Shown piece by piece: positions 8,759-16,960 of a stretch of DNA of 64,000 nucleotides. A program made the translations under genes and the position numbers. The first letter of the stretch is position 1, and each line of letters starts with the position of its first letter. The stretch is taken from positions 78,356 to 142,355 of the forward strand of contig JAGSHC010000001.1 in the NCBI GenBank assembly GCA_023954745.1, given 5' to 3'. Below the pieces are notes generated by a model. The model saw only the letters and a list, made by a program, of their open reading frames with translations, did no database searches and was not told where the DNA came from. Source of the DNA: Deltaproteobacteria bacterium. Its GTDB lineage: Bacteria > Myxococcota_A > UBA796 > UBA9615.

Positions 8759-10212
8759 GTGCCCGCGTCCTGATCGCTGAAGACGACCGAAGCCTGCGCA
8801 CGGTCATGGGCAAGGTGTTGGCCGGTCAGGGCTTTGTCGTGCACGAGGCCGGAGATGGACAAGAAGCACTGGAGCGGCTGTCGGGTGAGCGGTTCGATGT
8901 CGCGATCGTGGACATCAAGATGCCGACCCTGTCGGGCCTCGATCTGCTGGAGAAGGTGCGGGCTCTCCCCGACCCTCCCCACGTCATCGTGATCACCGCG
9001 CAGAACACGATGCAGAACGCCATCGAGGCGATGAAGCGGGGCGCCTACGAGTACCTGACCAAGCCCTTCGACATCGATCTCTTCGAGGAGCTCGTGCTCC
9101 GGGCCGCTGGCGATCGCGTGGGGAGGACGGCCCCCTCCAGCACTCTGGACGATGGGCCGGTCGACTCACCGGACACCCGCACGCTCTTCGGGGAGAGCCC
9201 TGCGATGCAGCGGGTCTTCAAGGCCATTGGCCGGGCCGCTCGCAGCCCACATGCTGTGCTGATCAGCGGAGAGAGCGGGACCGGCAAGGAGCTCGTCGCG
9301 CGCATCCTTCACCAGTCGAGCGATCGGTCCACTGGCCCCTTCGTGGCGGTGAACGCCGCTGCGATTCCATCGGAGCTGCTCGAAGCGACCCTCTTTGGGC
9401 ACGCCAGGGGTGCGTTCACTGGCGCGACGGAGGCGAACCCCGGCAAGTTCCAGGCGGCTGACGGCGGAACCCTCTTCCTCGACGAGGTCGGCGAGATGCC
9501 GCTGGCGCTCCAGGCCAAGCTCTTGCGGGTCCTCCAGGAGAAGGAGTTCTATCCGTTGGGGGCGGCGCGGCAGGTCCGAGTGGATGTGCGCATCGTCGCT
9601 GCGACCAACCGCGACCTCCTCGAAGAGGTGCGTGCCAGCCGGTTCCGAAGCGACCTCTTCTACCGTCTCGACGTGCTCGCCATCGAGCTGCCCCCTCTGC
9701 GCGACCGCAAGGACGACATCCCGAGTCTCGCGCAGTGGTTGCTCGACCGGCACGCCTCGAGTGGCACCGTTCCTCGCCGCACCCTCTCCCACGAGGCCAT
9801 CGCGTGGCTGTCCCGGTACACGTTCCCGGGCAATGTGCGGGAGCTCGAGAACATGCTTGTCCGGGCCGCCACGTTCGCGACCGGGGAGACGATCCGCGTC
9901 GAGGATCTGCTCGGCCCCACCGGCCAGGGGCGGCGGGAGACGGGCAATCAGGAAGAGTCCATCGAGGACTTGCTGCGACGGCGCCTCGGGCCCGTGGTGC
10001 GCAACTTCGCGGAGCCGCCGCGAGGGCGGAAGTCGGATCTGCACTCCCTGGTGGTGGGCATGACGGAGCGGGTCCTGATCGAGCTGGCCTTGGAGCGGAC
10101 GCGGGGCAACCAGGTGCAAGCTGCCAAGCTGCTCGGGATCAACCGCAATACGCTGCGTCGCAAGCTGGATGACTTCGACCTGGACCCAGACGACGCGAGG
10201 AGCCGTCGATGA
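8755..10212 (+). CDS. ntrC: NtrC-like sigma-54 response regulator
   Basis: 485 residues, GTG start inside the ntrB stop. The receiver domain (about 1-115) has Asp53 as phospho-acceptor (VDIKMP). The AAA+ sigma-54 interaction domain (about 145-370) has Walker A GESGTGKE, the GAFTGA loop that contacts sigma-54, Walker B GGTLFLDEVGE and an arginine finger region (RFRSDLFYRLDV). The C-terminal Fis-type helix-turn-helix (GNQVQAAKLLGINRNTLRRK) matches NtrC best. The protein activates sigma-54 promoters when phosphorylated by its paired kinase. It overlaps thiE by four bases (ATGA). Confidence 0.92.
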   Translation: MSARVLIAEDDRSLRTVMGKVLAGQGFVVHEAGDGQEALERLSGERFDVAIVDIKMPTLSGLDLLEKVRALPDPPHVIVITAQNTMQNAIEAMKRGAYEYLTKPFDIDLFEELVLRAAGDRVGRTAPSSTLDDGPVDSPDTRTLFGESPAMQRVFKAIGRAARSPHAVLISGESGTGKELVARILHQSSDRSTGPFVAVNAAAIPSELLEATLFGHARGAFTGATEANPGKFQAADGGTLFLDEVGEMPLALQAKLLRVLQEKEFYPLGAARQVRVDVRIVAATNRDLLEEVRASRFRSDLFYRLDVLAIELPPLRDRKDDIPSLAQWLLDRHASSGTVPRRTLSHEAIAWLSRYTFPGNVRELENMLVRAATFATGETIRVEDLLGPTGQGRRETGNQEESIEDLLRRRLGPVVRNFAEPPRGRKSDLHSLVVGMTERVLIELALERTRGNQVQAAKLLGINRNTLRRKLDDFDLDPDDARSRR

Positions 10213-10877
10213 GCACATCGCCGATTCGAGGCCTGTACGGCATCGCTGATGTCAGCGGGGCGCCCGGACGCACGGAGCTGGAGGTTGGCCGCGCCTTCCT
10301 CGATGCAGGCGTCACGGTGCTTCAGCTCCGCATGAAGGGAAAGCCACGGGACGAGGTGCGAGCAGCGCTCTTGGACCTTCGCCCCCTGGCAGCAGAAGCC
10401 GGCTGCGCGCTGTTGGTGAACGACGATGTCGACCTGGCTGCCGAGTTCGATGACGTGGGGGTGCACCTGGGACAAGGCGACCTGAACCCCCGCGCTGCGC
10501 GCGCTCGCCTCGGCCCGGAGGTGATCATCGGGTGGTCCACGCACGACGCTTCGCAAGTACGCCTCGCCGCAGACCTGCCGGTGGACTACGTGGGCTTCGG
10601 CCCCGTCTTCTCGGCGGCGGGCAAGCACCTCGCTCCAACCGACACCCGGACCCCCATGGAGGCGGTGGGCCTGGCTTCCTTGTCCGGGGTCGTGGCCGAA
10701 GCTACCGTCCCGGTGGTCGCGATCGGCGGCATCGACGAGGCCCGTATCGGCTCGGTCATGCAGGCGGGCGCTGCCGCTGCGGCGGTGATCTCCGCAGTAG
10801 CCTGCGCAGAGAACCCAGCGTCCGCTGCCCGGGATCTCGCCTCGCTGATTCGGGACCGCTCGGAAGGACTTCGATGA
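10209..10877 (+). CDS. thiE: Thiamine-phosphate synthase
   Basis: 222 residues, close to the usual ThiE length. ThiE joins hydroxymethylpyrimidine pyrophosphate and hydroxyethylthiazole phosphate to make thiamine phosphate. A TIM-barrel signature is present: VTVLQLRMKGK (diphosphate/thiazole side), LLVNDDVDLA, GVHLGQGD, DYVGFGPVFS with a following Lys and Thr, and the phosphate-binding VVAIGGID. The ATG overlaps the ntrC stop and its own stop overlaps the following lipoprotein, so this thiamine gene is read as part of the ntrBC chain rather than from a thiamine operon. No TPP riboswitch is possible directly upstream because that DNA is ntrC coding sequence. Confidence 0.92.
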   Translation: MSTSPIRGLYGIADVSGAPGRTELEVGRAFLDAGVTVLQLRMKGKPRDEVRAALLDLRPLAAEAGCALLVNDDVDLAAEFDDVGVHLGQGDLNPRAARARLGPEVIIGWSTHDASQVRLAADLPVDYVGFGPVFSAAGKHLAPTDTRTPMEAVGLASLSGVVAEATVPVVAIGGIDEARIGSVMQAGAAAAAVISAVACAENPASAARDLASLIRDRSEGLR

Positions 10878-11806
10878 GACGAACAACCGCCCTTCTCCTC
10901 GGAGCGTCCCTCGTGGGCGGTGCCTTTGCTGGATGCCGCACCTCGGACCCGGACGCCTTCCCGCGTGACGGCTACGTCGACCCCCACGGAGACGACGACG
11001 ACGACTCCACCGAGGTGGACCCCAATGACCCCGAGGGTGGGGATCGCATCGCGTTTCTCGATGTGATCCAGCACTCGACGTTTGGCGGGGGCGTCGTGAC
11101 CTACGAGGCCCGCGCCTCGTTTTTCGACCCGGAACCACTCCCCGTGCCGCAGCCCGGAGTCGAGGAGTGCTTCGCCAACGGGACCGATCTGGACCCCTGG
11201 AACCCCGCTCCATCGAGCGAGGAGTTCGGAGCTCCCGTCATCACGCTGGACGGGGACCCCTGGGAACTCGAGATGTTCGGCACCGACTACTGGCGCCGGA
11301 GCCTGCCCGAGCGCATCTGGACCGACGGCGACGACGCAAACGTGCTCCTGCCCGAGACCGAGCTGGGCCCTGTCCAGTACGACGACGTCGTCTCGCTGCC
11401 TGCCGCTCTGGTCGGGACGAGCATGACCCTCGAGCGCGAGGTGGGGATCGTGGTCGAGTGGGAGTCCGACGTGGACGCCAACCAGCTCTTGCTGGTCGTG
11501 AAGGGCGACGACTCCGGTCGTACGGAGTATGTGGTCTGTGCGCCCCTCGACGACGGCGAGTTCGTCATCCCCGCGAGCCTGTTCGACAACTACCCCGCCG
11601 GCAGCGTCGAGCTGCTCCTCCGTCGCGAGCGTGTCAACGACCGCTGGGTCATCGGTCCTCAAGGCTGGGGCCGCACCGTGGGCGTCTCCCAGGTGCGGGC
11701 TCAGTTCCTCATCGAGGAGGGGGCCTTCGACCCCGAAGGGGACGACGACGACTCCGCAGGGGACGACGACGACTCCGCAGGGGACGACGACGACTCGTCC
11801 AACTGA
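10874..11806 (+). CDS. Lipoprotein with acidic DDDDS tails
   Basis: 310 residues from the ATG overlapping the thiE stop. The N-terminus (LLLGASLVGGAFAGC) is a lipoprotein signal with Cys at about residue 20. An Asp run (GDDDDDS) follows the signal, then a folded central part rich in beta strands (VVTYEARASFFDPEP, GRTEYVVCAPLDDGEFV), then three GDDDDSA repeats at the C-terminus. Central family not recognised. The poly-Asp segments may be flexible or cation-binding spacers that hold the domain away from the membrane; this is inference. The repeat tail is shared with the unrelated protein at 863-1288. Confidence 0.78.
   Translation: MRRTTALLLGASLVGGAFAGCRTSDPDAFPRDGYVDPHGDDDDDSTEVDPNDPEGGDRIAFLDVIQHSTFGGGVVTYEARASFFDPEPLPVPQPGVEECFANGTDLDPWNPAPSSEEFGAPVITLDGDPWELEMFGTDYWRRSLPERIWTDGDDANVLLPETELGPVQYDDVVSLPAALVGTSMTLEREVGIVVEWESDVDANQLLLVVKGDDSGRTEYVVCAPLDDGEFVIPASLFDNYPAGSVELLLRRERVNDRWVIGPQGWGRTVGVSQVRAQFLIEEGAFDPEGDDDDSAGDDDDSAGDDDDSSN
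11738..11800 (+). repeat. Three 21-base tandem repeats encoding GDDDDSA
   Basis: Three head-to-tail units of ggggacgacgacgactccgc plus a; the third diverges in its last four bases before the stop. The first two units are identical, which suggests recent duplication or slippage. Confidence 0.9.
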
Positions 11807-11818
11807 GCAGGACCGACG

Positions 11819-13210
11819 TTGACTCCCTTGGTCGAGCGCCCAGGCGCTCTGTGGTTGGACACCGGAACGCCCGAAGGCACCGCAGCCGGGACCAGCTATG
11901 TCGCGGCCGAGCCTGCGCTGTGGCTCCGTGGTCGTGGCGACACCCTCGAGATCCTCCCGGGACCCTTGGGGGATCGGGGCTGGGGGGCCCGCGTCGCGGC
12001 GATGGACCCAGGGGTTGGTGAGGCATTCGATCGGCTGAAGGCCATCGCCCGAGGTCTGACGACGCCCATGCTTCAGGCTGTGGGCGAAGCGAGGTTCCCC
12101 GGCGGGCTGGCGGGCTTCTTCTCCTACGATCTGGGCCGGCGCTTCGAAGAGGTGCCGGCCACGATCGCGCCGCACTCGGCCGACGTGCCCTGGGACTTCG
12201 TCTTGGGGCTCTACGACGAAGTGCTCTCGCTGGACGGCCGCACCGGTGTGCGGCGGGTGCATCGTCTCCCCGGCTCCGCGCGGCGTCTCGAGCGGCACAC
12301 CCCGCTGCTTCCCTCGCGTCTGCCCGACGTGCCCGGTGCGGCCGTCCTACCCCAGCCGGAGATGACCCGCGCGGAGCACGCCGAGGCGGTGCGCTCCATT
12401 CGCGAGCACATCAGCGCCGGGACCATCTACCAGGCGAACCTCACCCTGCGGTTTCGGGCGCCGTCGACCCACCCGCGAGCCCCCCTGGCGACCTTTCTGC
12501 GCCTGCAGGCATCGAACCCCGCACCCTTTGCGGCGTACCTCGATCTGCCAGGAATGGCCGTCGTGTCGACCAGCCCCGAGTGCTTCTTGAGCCTGTCCGC
12601 GGACCGGCGCGCGCTGTCCCGTCCCATCAAGGGCACGGCACCTCGCGGAGCGGACCCTGTCTCCGACGCGAGCTTCCGTCAGGGGCTCCTGGCCTCTTTC
12701 AAGGACCGCGCCGAGCTCACGATGATCGTGGACCTCGTGCGCAACGACCTCGGCCGTGTCTGCGCTCTGGGCACGGTCTCTCGCGCGCCGGAGCTCCGCT
12801 GCGAGGCACACCCCACGGTCTGGCATCTCGTGGCGGACGTGCAGGGACGACTTCGGGATGGGGTGGACGGGCTCGACCTGCTGCGGGCGAGTTTTCCGCC
12901 CGGGTCGTGCATCGGGGCTCCCAAGATCCGGGCGATGGCGATCATCGAGGAGCTGGAGCGATCGCGACGGGGCCCCTACACCGGAGCGATTGGCTGGGTC
13001 AGCGCAGATGGTGGCCTCGGGCTGTCGGTGGCGATCCGGACCCTGGTCTTCCGGGAGGGCGAAGTGTCCTACGGAGTGGGCGGGGGGATCGTCTACGACA
13101 GCGACCCGGATCGGGAATGGGAGGAGGCTCTTCTCAAGGGCCGGGCCCTCGCAAATGCCCTGGCTAGCTCGTCCCTGCCCTTGACTTCCCACGCGCGTGC
13201 GGGAAACTGA
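11819..13210 (+). CDS. pabB: Aminodeoxychorismate synthase component I
   Basis: 463 residues of the chorismate-binding family. With a glutaminase partner (PabA) the enzyme makes 4-amino-4-deoxychorismate for folate. Motifs: GTIYQANLTLRF, STSPECFLSL, RPIKGTAPRG (PIKGT, with the Lys linked to the PabB-type mechanism), MIVDLVRNDLGRV, HLVADVQGRL, SFPPGSCIGAPKIRAM, GPYTGAIGW and the C-terminal YGVGGGIVYDSDP. PIKGT separates PabB from TrpE, which usually has PIAGT. Start is a TTG at 11819, 12 bases after the lipoprotein stop. No pabA or pabC is in the window. Confidence 0.9.
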   Translation: MTPLVERPGALWLDTGTPEGTAAGTSYVAAEPALWLRGRGDTLEILPGPLGDRGWGARVAAMDPGVGEAFDRLKAIARGLTTPMLQAVGEARFPGGLAGFFSYDLGRRFEEVPATIAPHSADVPWDFVLGLYDEVLSLDGRTGVRRVHRLPGSARRLERHTPLLPSRLPDVPGAAVLPQPEMTRAEHAEAVRSIREHISAGTIYQANLTLRFRAPSTHPRAPLATFLRLQASNPAPFAAYLDLPGMAVVSTSPECFLSLSADRRALSRPIKGTAPRGADPVSDASFRQGLLASFKDRAELTMIVDLVRNDLGRVCALGTVSRAPELRCEAHPTVWHLVADVQGRLRDGVDGLDLLRASFPPGSCIGAPKIRAMAIIEELERSRRGPYTGAIGWVSADGGLGLSVAIRTLVFREGEVSYGVGGGIVYDSDPDREWEEALLKGRALANALASSSLPLTSHARAGN

Positions 13211-13340
13211 CGAACTGAGGTCGTCTGCTTTCTAGGAAGGAAAGCGATCTTTTTGTTCCCCACCTCGGGGTGCATCGGTTTCGTGGATCGACGGGCCGCC
13301 TGTGCAAAGGCTCGCTGTATCTGACTGGGAGGTCACAAAC

Positions 13341-15017
13341 GTGCGCATCACTTCTCTGACTCGCGGACTCGGTATCGGTCTCGCCATCGCGTCGCTCGGC
13401 GCCATGGTCGGCTGCTCCGAGACCGTCCTGATCTCGAACCCCGAGTCGGCCCCGCCGACCCGGGTCAACGCCATCATCGAGGTCACCTCCGACAACCCGG
13501 ACAACCCACTCCTCGTGGACTTCGGCGAAGTGGTCGCCGGTGAGTTCCGGGACAAGGAAGTCACGGTTCGGAACATCGGCACCGACACCCTGCAGCTGCA
13601 GGACTTCGTGCTGAGCAACAGCGCATCGTTCGAGCTGCTGAACCTCGAAGAGCTGGTTCCGCTGCTCGTACCCGACGGCGCATGGGTCCTCCAGGTCCGG
13701 TACCGCCCGGCCCAGGACGAGACGATCCAGGCCACCCTCATCGTCGCTTCGAACGACCGCGAGAACCCTGAGGTTCCCGTGTCGCTGCGCGCCGAGGGTC
13801 TCGCCCCCGCCATCGACATCGACCCGGACAGCTTCGACTTCGGCAACCGCGAGCTCGGCTGCGTCGGCTCCCTCAACGTGCAGATCGCCAACGTCGGTCG
13901 CGCGCCGCTGAGCCTCGACGAGATTTCGTTCGAGGACCTCTCCGGCAACGGTGAGATGACCGTGCAGCACAGCATCCCGCCTGGGGACACCCTCGAGCCG
14001 AGCGAGACCCGCACGGTCGAGATCTTCTACGCGCCCTCGGACGTGCAGCCCGACACCGGCACCCTCACGGTGACCAGCAACGACCCGCTGCGCCCCGAGG
14101 CGACCGCCACTCAGTTCGGCATCGCGCACCTCGGTGAGAGCAACATCGACCAGTTCGCTCAGGACGGGAACAACTCCACCGACATCCTCTGGGTGGTGGA
14201 CCACTCCTGCTCCATGGGTGACGAGCAGAGCTCGCTGGCCGTGAACTTCGCGTCCTTCGTCCAGATCGTCGAGGCACTCGACATGGACTTCCAGATCGGC
14301 GTGACCACCATGGACATCGGCGACAACGGCCTGCTGGAGGGCACCACGCCCATCATCACGCCCAACACGCCGGACCCGGCCGGCACCTTTGCCGCCAACG
14401 TCAACCTCGGCACCGCCGGCTCCGGCATCGAGAAGGGCTTCGACGGCTCCTACCTCGCGCTGTCGTCCCCGAACATCGACCCCGGTGGCGCCAACGCCGC
14501 GTTCCTCCGCGACGAGGCTGGTCTCCGGATCATCTACGTGTCTGACGAGCCCGAGCAGTCCACCACCCTCGGTGGCGGTGACCCGCAGGCCTACGTGACC
14601 TACTTCGAGGGTCTCAAGGCCAACCCCGAGCACGTCGTGCTCTCGGACATCAGTGGCGGCCTGACCGGTTGCTCCGGCGGCGGCGGCAGCGCCTCCAACG
14701 GTGTGGACTACGTCCAGGCCACCATCCTGACCGGCGGCATCTCGGCCAGCATCTGCGACCCCAACTGGGTGAGCACGCTGTCGGCCCTCGCTTGGCTCGC
14801 CCAGTCCTTCGCGGACACCTTCGAGCTGAGCAAGACGCCGGTGCCTGACACCATCGAGGTCCGGCTCTCGACGGACGGCATCAACTACGTGCCGATCTAC
14901 GTGGGCTGGGTCTTCGACCAGGCGCTCAACGCCATCGTGTTCGATCTCGATCACATCCCGGACAACGGGGACATCATCGAGGTCGAGTACACCGTGCTCG
15001 GCGACTGCGAGGACTAG
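13341..15017 (+). CDS. Choice-of-anchor-D / von Willebrand A-like lipoprotein
   Basis: 558 residues. GTG at 13341 is chosen because GGGAGGT sits seven bases before it and a lipoprotein signal follows (GIGLAIASLGAMVGC). Two ASPM-SPD-2-Hydin-like beta-sandwich (choice-of-anchor D) repeats cover about residues 40-260 (VDFGEVVAGEFRDKEVTVRN, FDFGNRELGCVGSLNVQIAN). A vWA-like domain starts near 280 with an intact MIDAS DxSxS (WVVDHSCSMGDEQ, near residue 287) and contains FQIGVTTMDIGDNG and IIYVSDEPEQ. Such proteins are cell-surface or periplasmic, and the metal site may bind a ligand; none is known. The gene is followed by a strong hairpin. Confidence 0.85.
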   Translation: MRITSLTRGLGIGLAIASLGAMVGCSETVLISNPESAPPTRVNAIIEVTSDNPDNPLLVDFGEVVAGEFRDKEVTVRNIGTDTLQLQDFVLSNSASFELLNLEELVPLLVPDGAWVLQVRYRPAQDETIQATLIVASNDRENPEVPVSLRAEGLAPAIDIDPDSFDFGNRELGCVGSLNVQIANVGRAPLSLDEISFEDLSGNGEMTVQHSIPPGDTLEPSETRTVEIFYAPSDVQPDTGTLTVTSNDPLRPEATATQFGIAHLGESNIDQFAQDGNNSTDILWVVDHSCSMGDEQSSLAVNFASFVQIVEALDMDFQIGVTTMDIGDNGLLEGTTPIITPNTPDPAGTFAANVNLGTAGSGIEKGFDGSYLALSSPNIDPGGANAAFLRDEAGLRIIYVSDEPEQSTTLGGGDPQAYVTYFEGLKANPEHVVLSDISGGLTGCSGGGGSASNGVDYVQATILTGGISASICDPNWVSTLSALAWLAQSFADTFELSKTPVPDTIEVRLSTDGINYVPIYVGWVFDQALNAIVFDLDHIPDNGDIIEVEYTVLGDCED

Positions 15018-15089
15018 ACGCCTCGGGCGTCTGAGCCCAGATACAGTGACACTCCCTGAGCGGCCTCGAACTTCGGTTCGGGGCCGCTC
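15017..15089 (+). terminator. Two hairpins after the vWA lipoprotein; the second has a perfect UUCG tetraloop
   Basis: A small stem gacgcc/ggcgtc (15017-15031) begins at the TAG stop. A 14-bp stem follows: gagcggcctcgaac (15058-15071), loop ttcg, gttcggggccgctc (15076-15089), with one G-U pair. The C(UUCG)G loop is exceptionally stable. The T tract after it is weak (tctgcttgg), so it is either an intrinsic terminator or an RNA-stabilising 3' end. Confidence 0.7.
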
Positions 15090-15101
15090 TGCTTGGAGCC
15101 C

Positions 15102-15335
15102 ATGCCCATCACCGAGATCGTTCGCATCCTGGCTCGCGCTTCCTTTCCCGGGGGGACGTACGAGCTGCTCTACGACGTGACCGGGGAGATGCTTCCCGAC
15201 GAGGAGACCCTGGGCTGGCCCGCGTTCTGGCTCCGGGAGCTCGATGGGGACACCGTGCTCCAGCGAGTGCACGGTCCATGGGAGACCGAGGACGAGGCCA
15301 TCGAGTGGGCCGAAGCCTGCGGCGCCGTCTGGTAG
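15102..15335 (+). CDS. Small hypothetical protein (77 aa)
   Basis: 77 residues from the ATG at 15102, with GGAG four bases upstream; a TTG at 15093 is an alternative. The sequence looks real: acidic and aromatic, without low complexity (YELLYDVTGEMLPDEETLGW, AFWLRELDGDTVLQRVHG, DEAIEWAEACGAVW). No signal peptide or transmembrane helix is seen. I do not recognise a family. It lies between the hairpin terminator and the end of the convergent rhomboid gene, which stops 20 bases away. Confidence 0.6.
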   Translation: MPITEIVRILARASFPGGTYELLYDVTGEMLPDEETLGWPAFWLRELDGDTVLQRVHGPWETEDEAIEWAEACGAVW

Positions 15336-15354
15336 GGCACTCCAGCGGCGGGGA

Positions 15355-16848
15355 TCAGCCGCCCGCGGCGGCCATGCGAGCGATGCGGTCCTTGGTCAGT
15401 GACCGATCTGGCCAACGGGAGCGCATGTGGTCGAGCACCTCTCGCGCTCGCTCCAGTCGTTGACGCTGAAGAAGTACATCGAAGGCCAGAGCGACGAATG
15501 GCAGGTCGTCGGGCTCGAGAAGGAGCATCCGCTCGGCCATTTGTTCGCGATCTGCTGCCAGCGCGCGCCCCTCTCCCAAGTGCAGCTCCAGCCAGAGTCG
15601 CCAGTAGAGGACCTCTGAAGCATCCGGCTCGGAGACCTCGAGCTCGGCGAGCAGGCCTTCGGCCTCCTCGCGCTGACCCAGCCGAGCCAGCGTCGCCGCG
15701 AGAGCGAGGCGGGAGCTGTTGTCCCCCTCCACCAAGGCACTGCGTGCCTGGCGCACCGCGTCCGTCTCCGTGAGGGAGAGGGAGGTGAAGGCTCGCTGTC
15801 GCACCCTCTTGTACGCACCCCAGTGCTCGATGGGGTGCACGAACTGAAGAGTGGTGACGTGGGCGCCCCGGACGCACCCGAGGTCGAGAGACCGCAGCAG
15901 ATCGCCATCGACGACCAGATCCGCTTCCATCGTGAAGCAGCCCTCCAAGGACTCGGGCATGCGAGGCGCGAGGGCCATGTCCCGCGGGGAGACCACCGCG
16001 CCTCCGCGCTCCAGCGACGCGACCCAGGCGGCCTTCACCGATGCTCGGGATGGTGGCTCGTGCTCCTCGACCCAGGCGCTGCTCGTGAGCCGCGCCGCGC
16101 CGGTCGGAGAGCGCCAGCTCGGAGCTCCATCGGCTTGCTCGCTGATCCACGTGCGGGGCGGTGCCAGTCGGTACCCCGCCTGGGGGAACTCCACCGGGTC
16201 TCCCGGGCTGACCGTGCCGATGAAGTCCAGGCCCCAGGCAGCAGGCATGAGGACGCCGGCGCCGAACAACACGCCCGCGGCGGCGGCGGCGCGCATGGGG
16301 GCCCTCCAGCTCTCCGCCGGCGTCTCGACGTGGGCCGAGGGCAACGTCATTCCCAGGGCGCCGCCCGCCATCAGACCGCCGAGGTGGCAGAAGTTGTCGA
16401 CCCAGTCGGACCACATGGCCCCGAATGCCAGGAAGTAGACGACGAAGGGGAAGACCGACCACCCGAAGCGCGCTGCGGTGCGCGGGGGCAGCCACTCGCC
16501 GTAGCGCCAGCCCAAGGCCACCGCGGCGCCGAAGAGCCCGAAGGTGACGCCCGACGCGCCGACCGTAGGAAGCGGGGTCGCCACGCTGGAGACGATCATC
16601 GAAGCGACAGCTGAGCCCACGACAACGAGCAGCGTGCCGGTGCGGCCCAGCAGGGACTCCACGTTCCAGCCGACATACAGAACGTAGAGAAGGTTGGGGA
16701 TGAGGTGGGTCCACCCTGCGTGCAGAGCGGAGGCCGTGACGAGCCGCCACCACTGACCGAGCTCTACCTGGTGGGGGAGGGACTTCGCGCCCTGCTCGAT
16801 GAGGACGGCGCTCGTGAGGGTCCCAGCGCGGAGCTGCCAGGCAAACAC
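15355..16848 (-). CDS. Rhomboid intramembrane serine protease with TPR-like C-terminal domain
   Basis: 497 residues from GTG at 16848. Rhomboid core: WTHLIPNLLYVLYVG (HxxxN), catalytic Ser99 in GASGVTFGLFG and catalytic His155 in DNFCHLGGLMAGG, so the dyad is intact. Rhomboids cut transmembrane segments of membrane proteins. After the core, about 300 soluble residues end in TPR-like helices (DNSSRLALAATLARLGQREE, EGRALAADREQMAERMLLLE). The frame stays open upstream and encodes the rest of transmembrane helix 1 (PWVTLAGAAILIVVFAW), but no ATG/GTG/TTG occurs before an in-frame TGA. The real start may therefore be a rare codon such as CTG at 16956, overlapping nothing essential. The gene follows the MmgE/PrpD segment on the same strand. 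Confidence 0.88.
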   Translation of the reverse strand: MFAWQLRAGTLTSAVLIEQGAKSLPHQVELGQWWRLVTASALHAGWTHLIPNLLYVLYVGWNVESLLGRTGTLLVVVGSAVASMIVSSVATPLPTVGASGVTFGLFGAAVALGWRYGEWLPPRTAARFGWSVFPFVVYFLAFGAMWSDWVDNFCHLGGLMAGGALGMTLPSAHVETPAESWRAPMRAAAAAGVLFGAGVLMPAAWGLDFIGTVSPGDPVEFPQAGYRLAPPRTWISEQADGAPSWRSPTGAARLTSSAWVEEHEPPSRASVKAAWVASLERGGAVVSPRDMALAPRMPESLEGCFTMEADLVVDGDLLRSLDLGCVRGAHVTTLQFVHPIEHWGAYKRVRQRAFTSLSLTETDAVRQARSALVEGDNSSRLALAATLARLGQREEAEGLLAELEVSEPDASEVLYWRLWLELHLGEGRALAADREQMAERMLLLEPDDLPFVALAFDVLLQRQRLERAREVLDHMRSRWPDRSLTKDRIARMAAAGG

Positions 16849-16960
16849 GACGATCAGGATCGCGGCGCCGGCCAGAGTGACCCAGGGGATCTGGCGCAGG
16901 GAGAAGGCCGCCAGGAAACGGGCCTGCTCGTCGCTGGGCTCGTCGAGGTAGTCCAGGACG

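Noticed and set aside
10100-10230. TPP riboswitch before thiE
   Set aside because: The upstream DNA is ntrC coding sequence and the starts overlap; no THI-box fold is visible.
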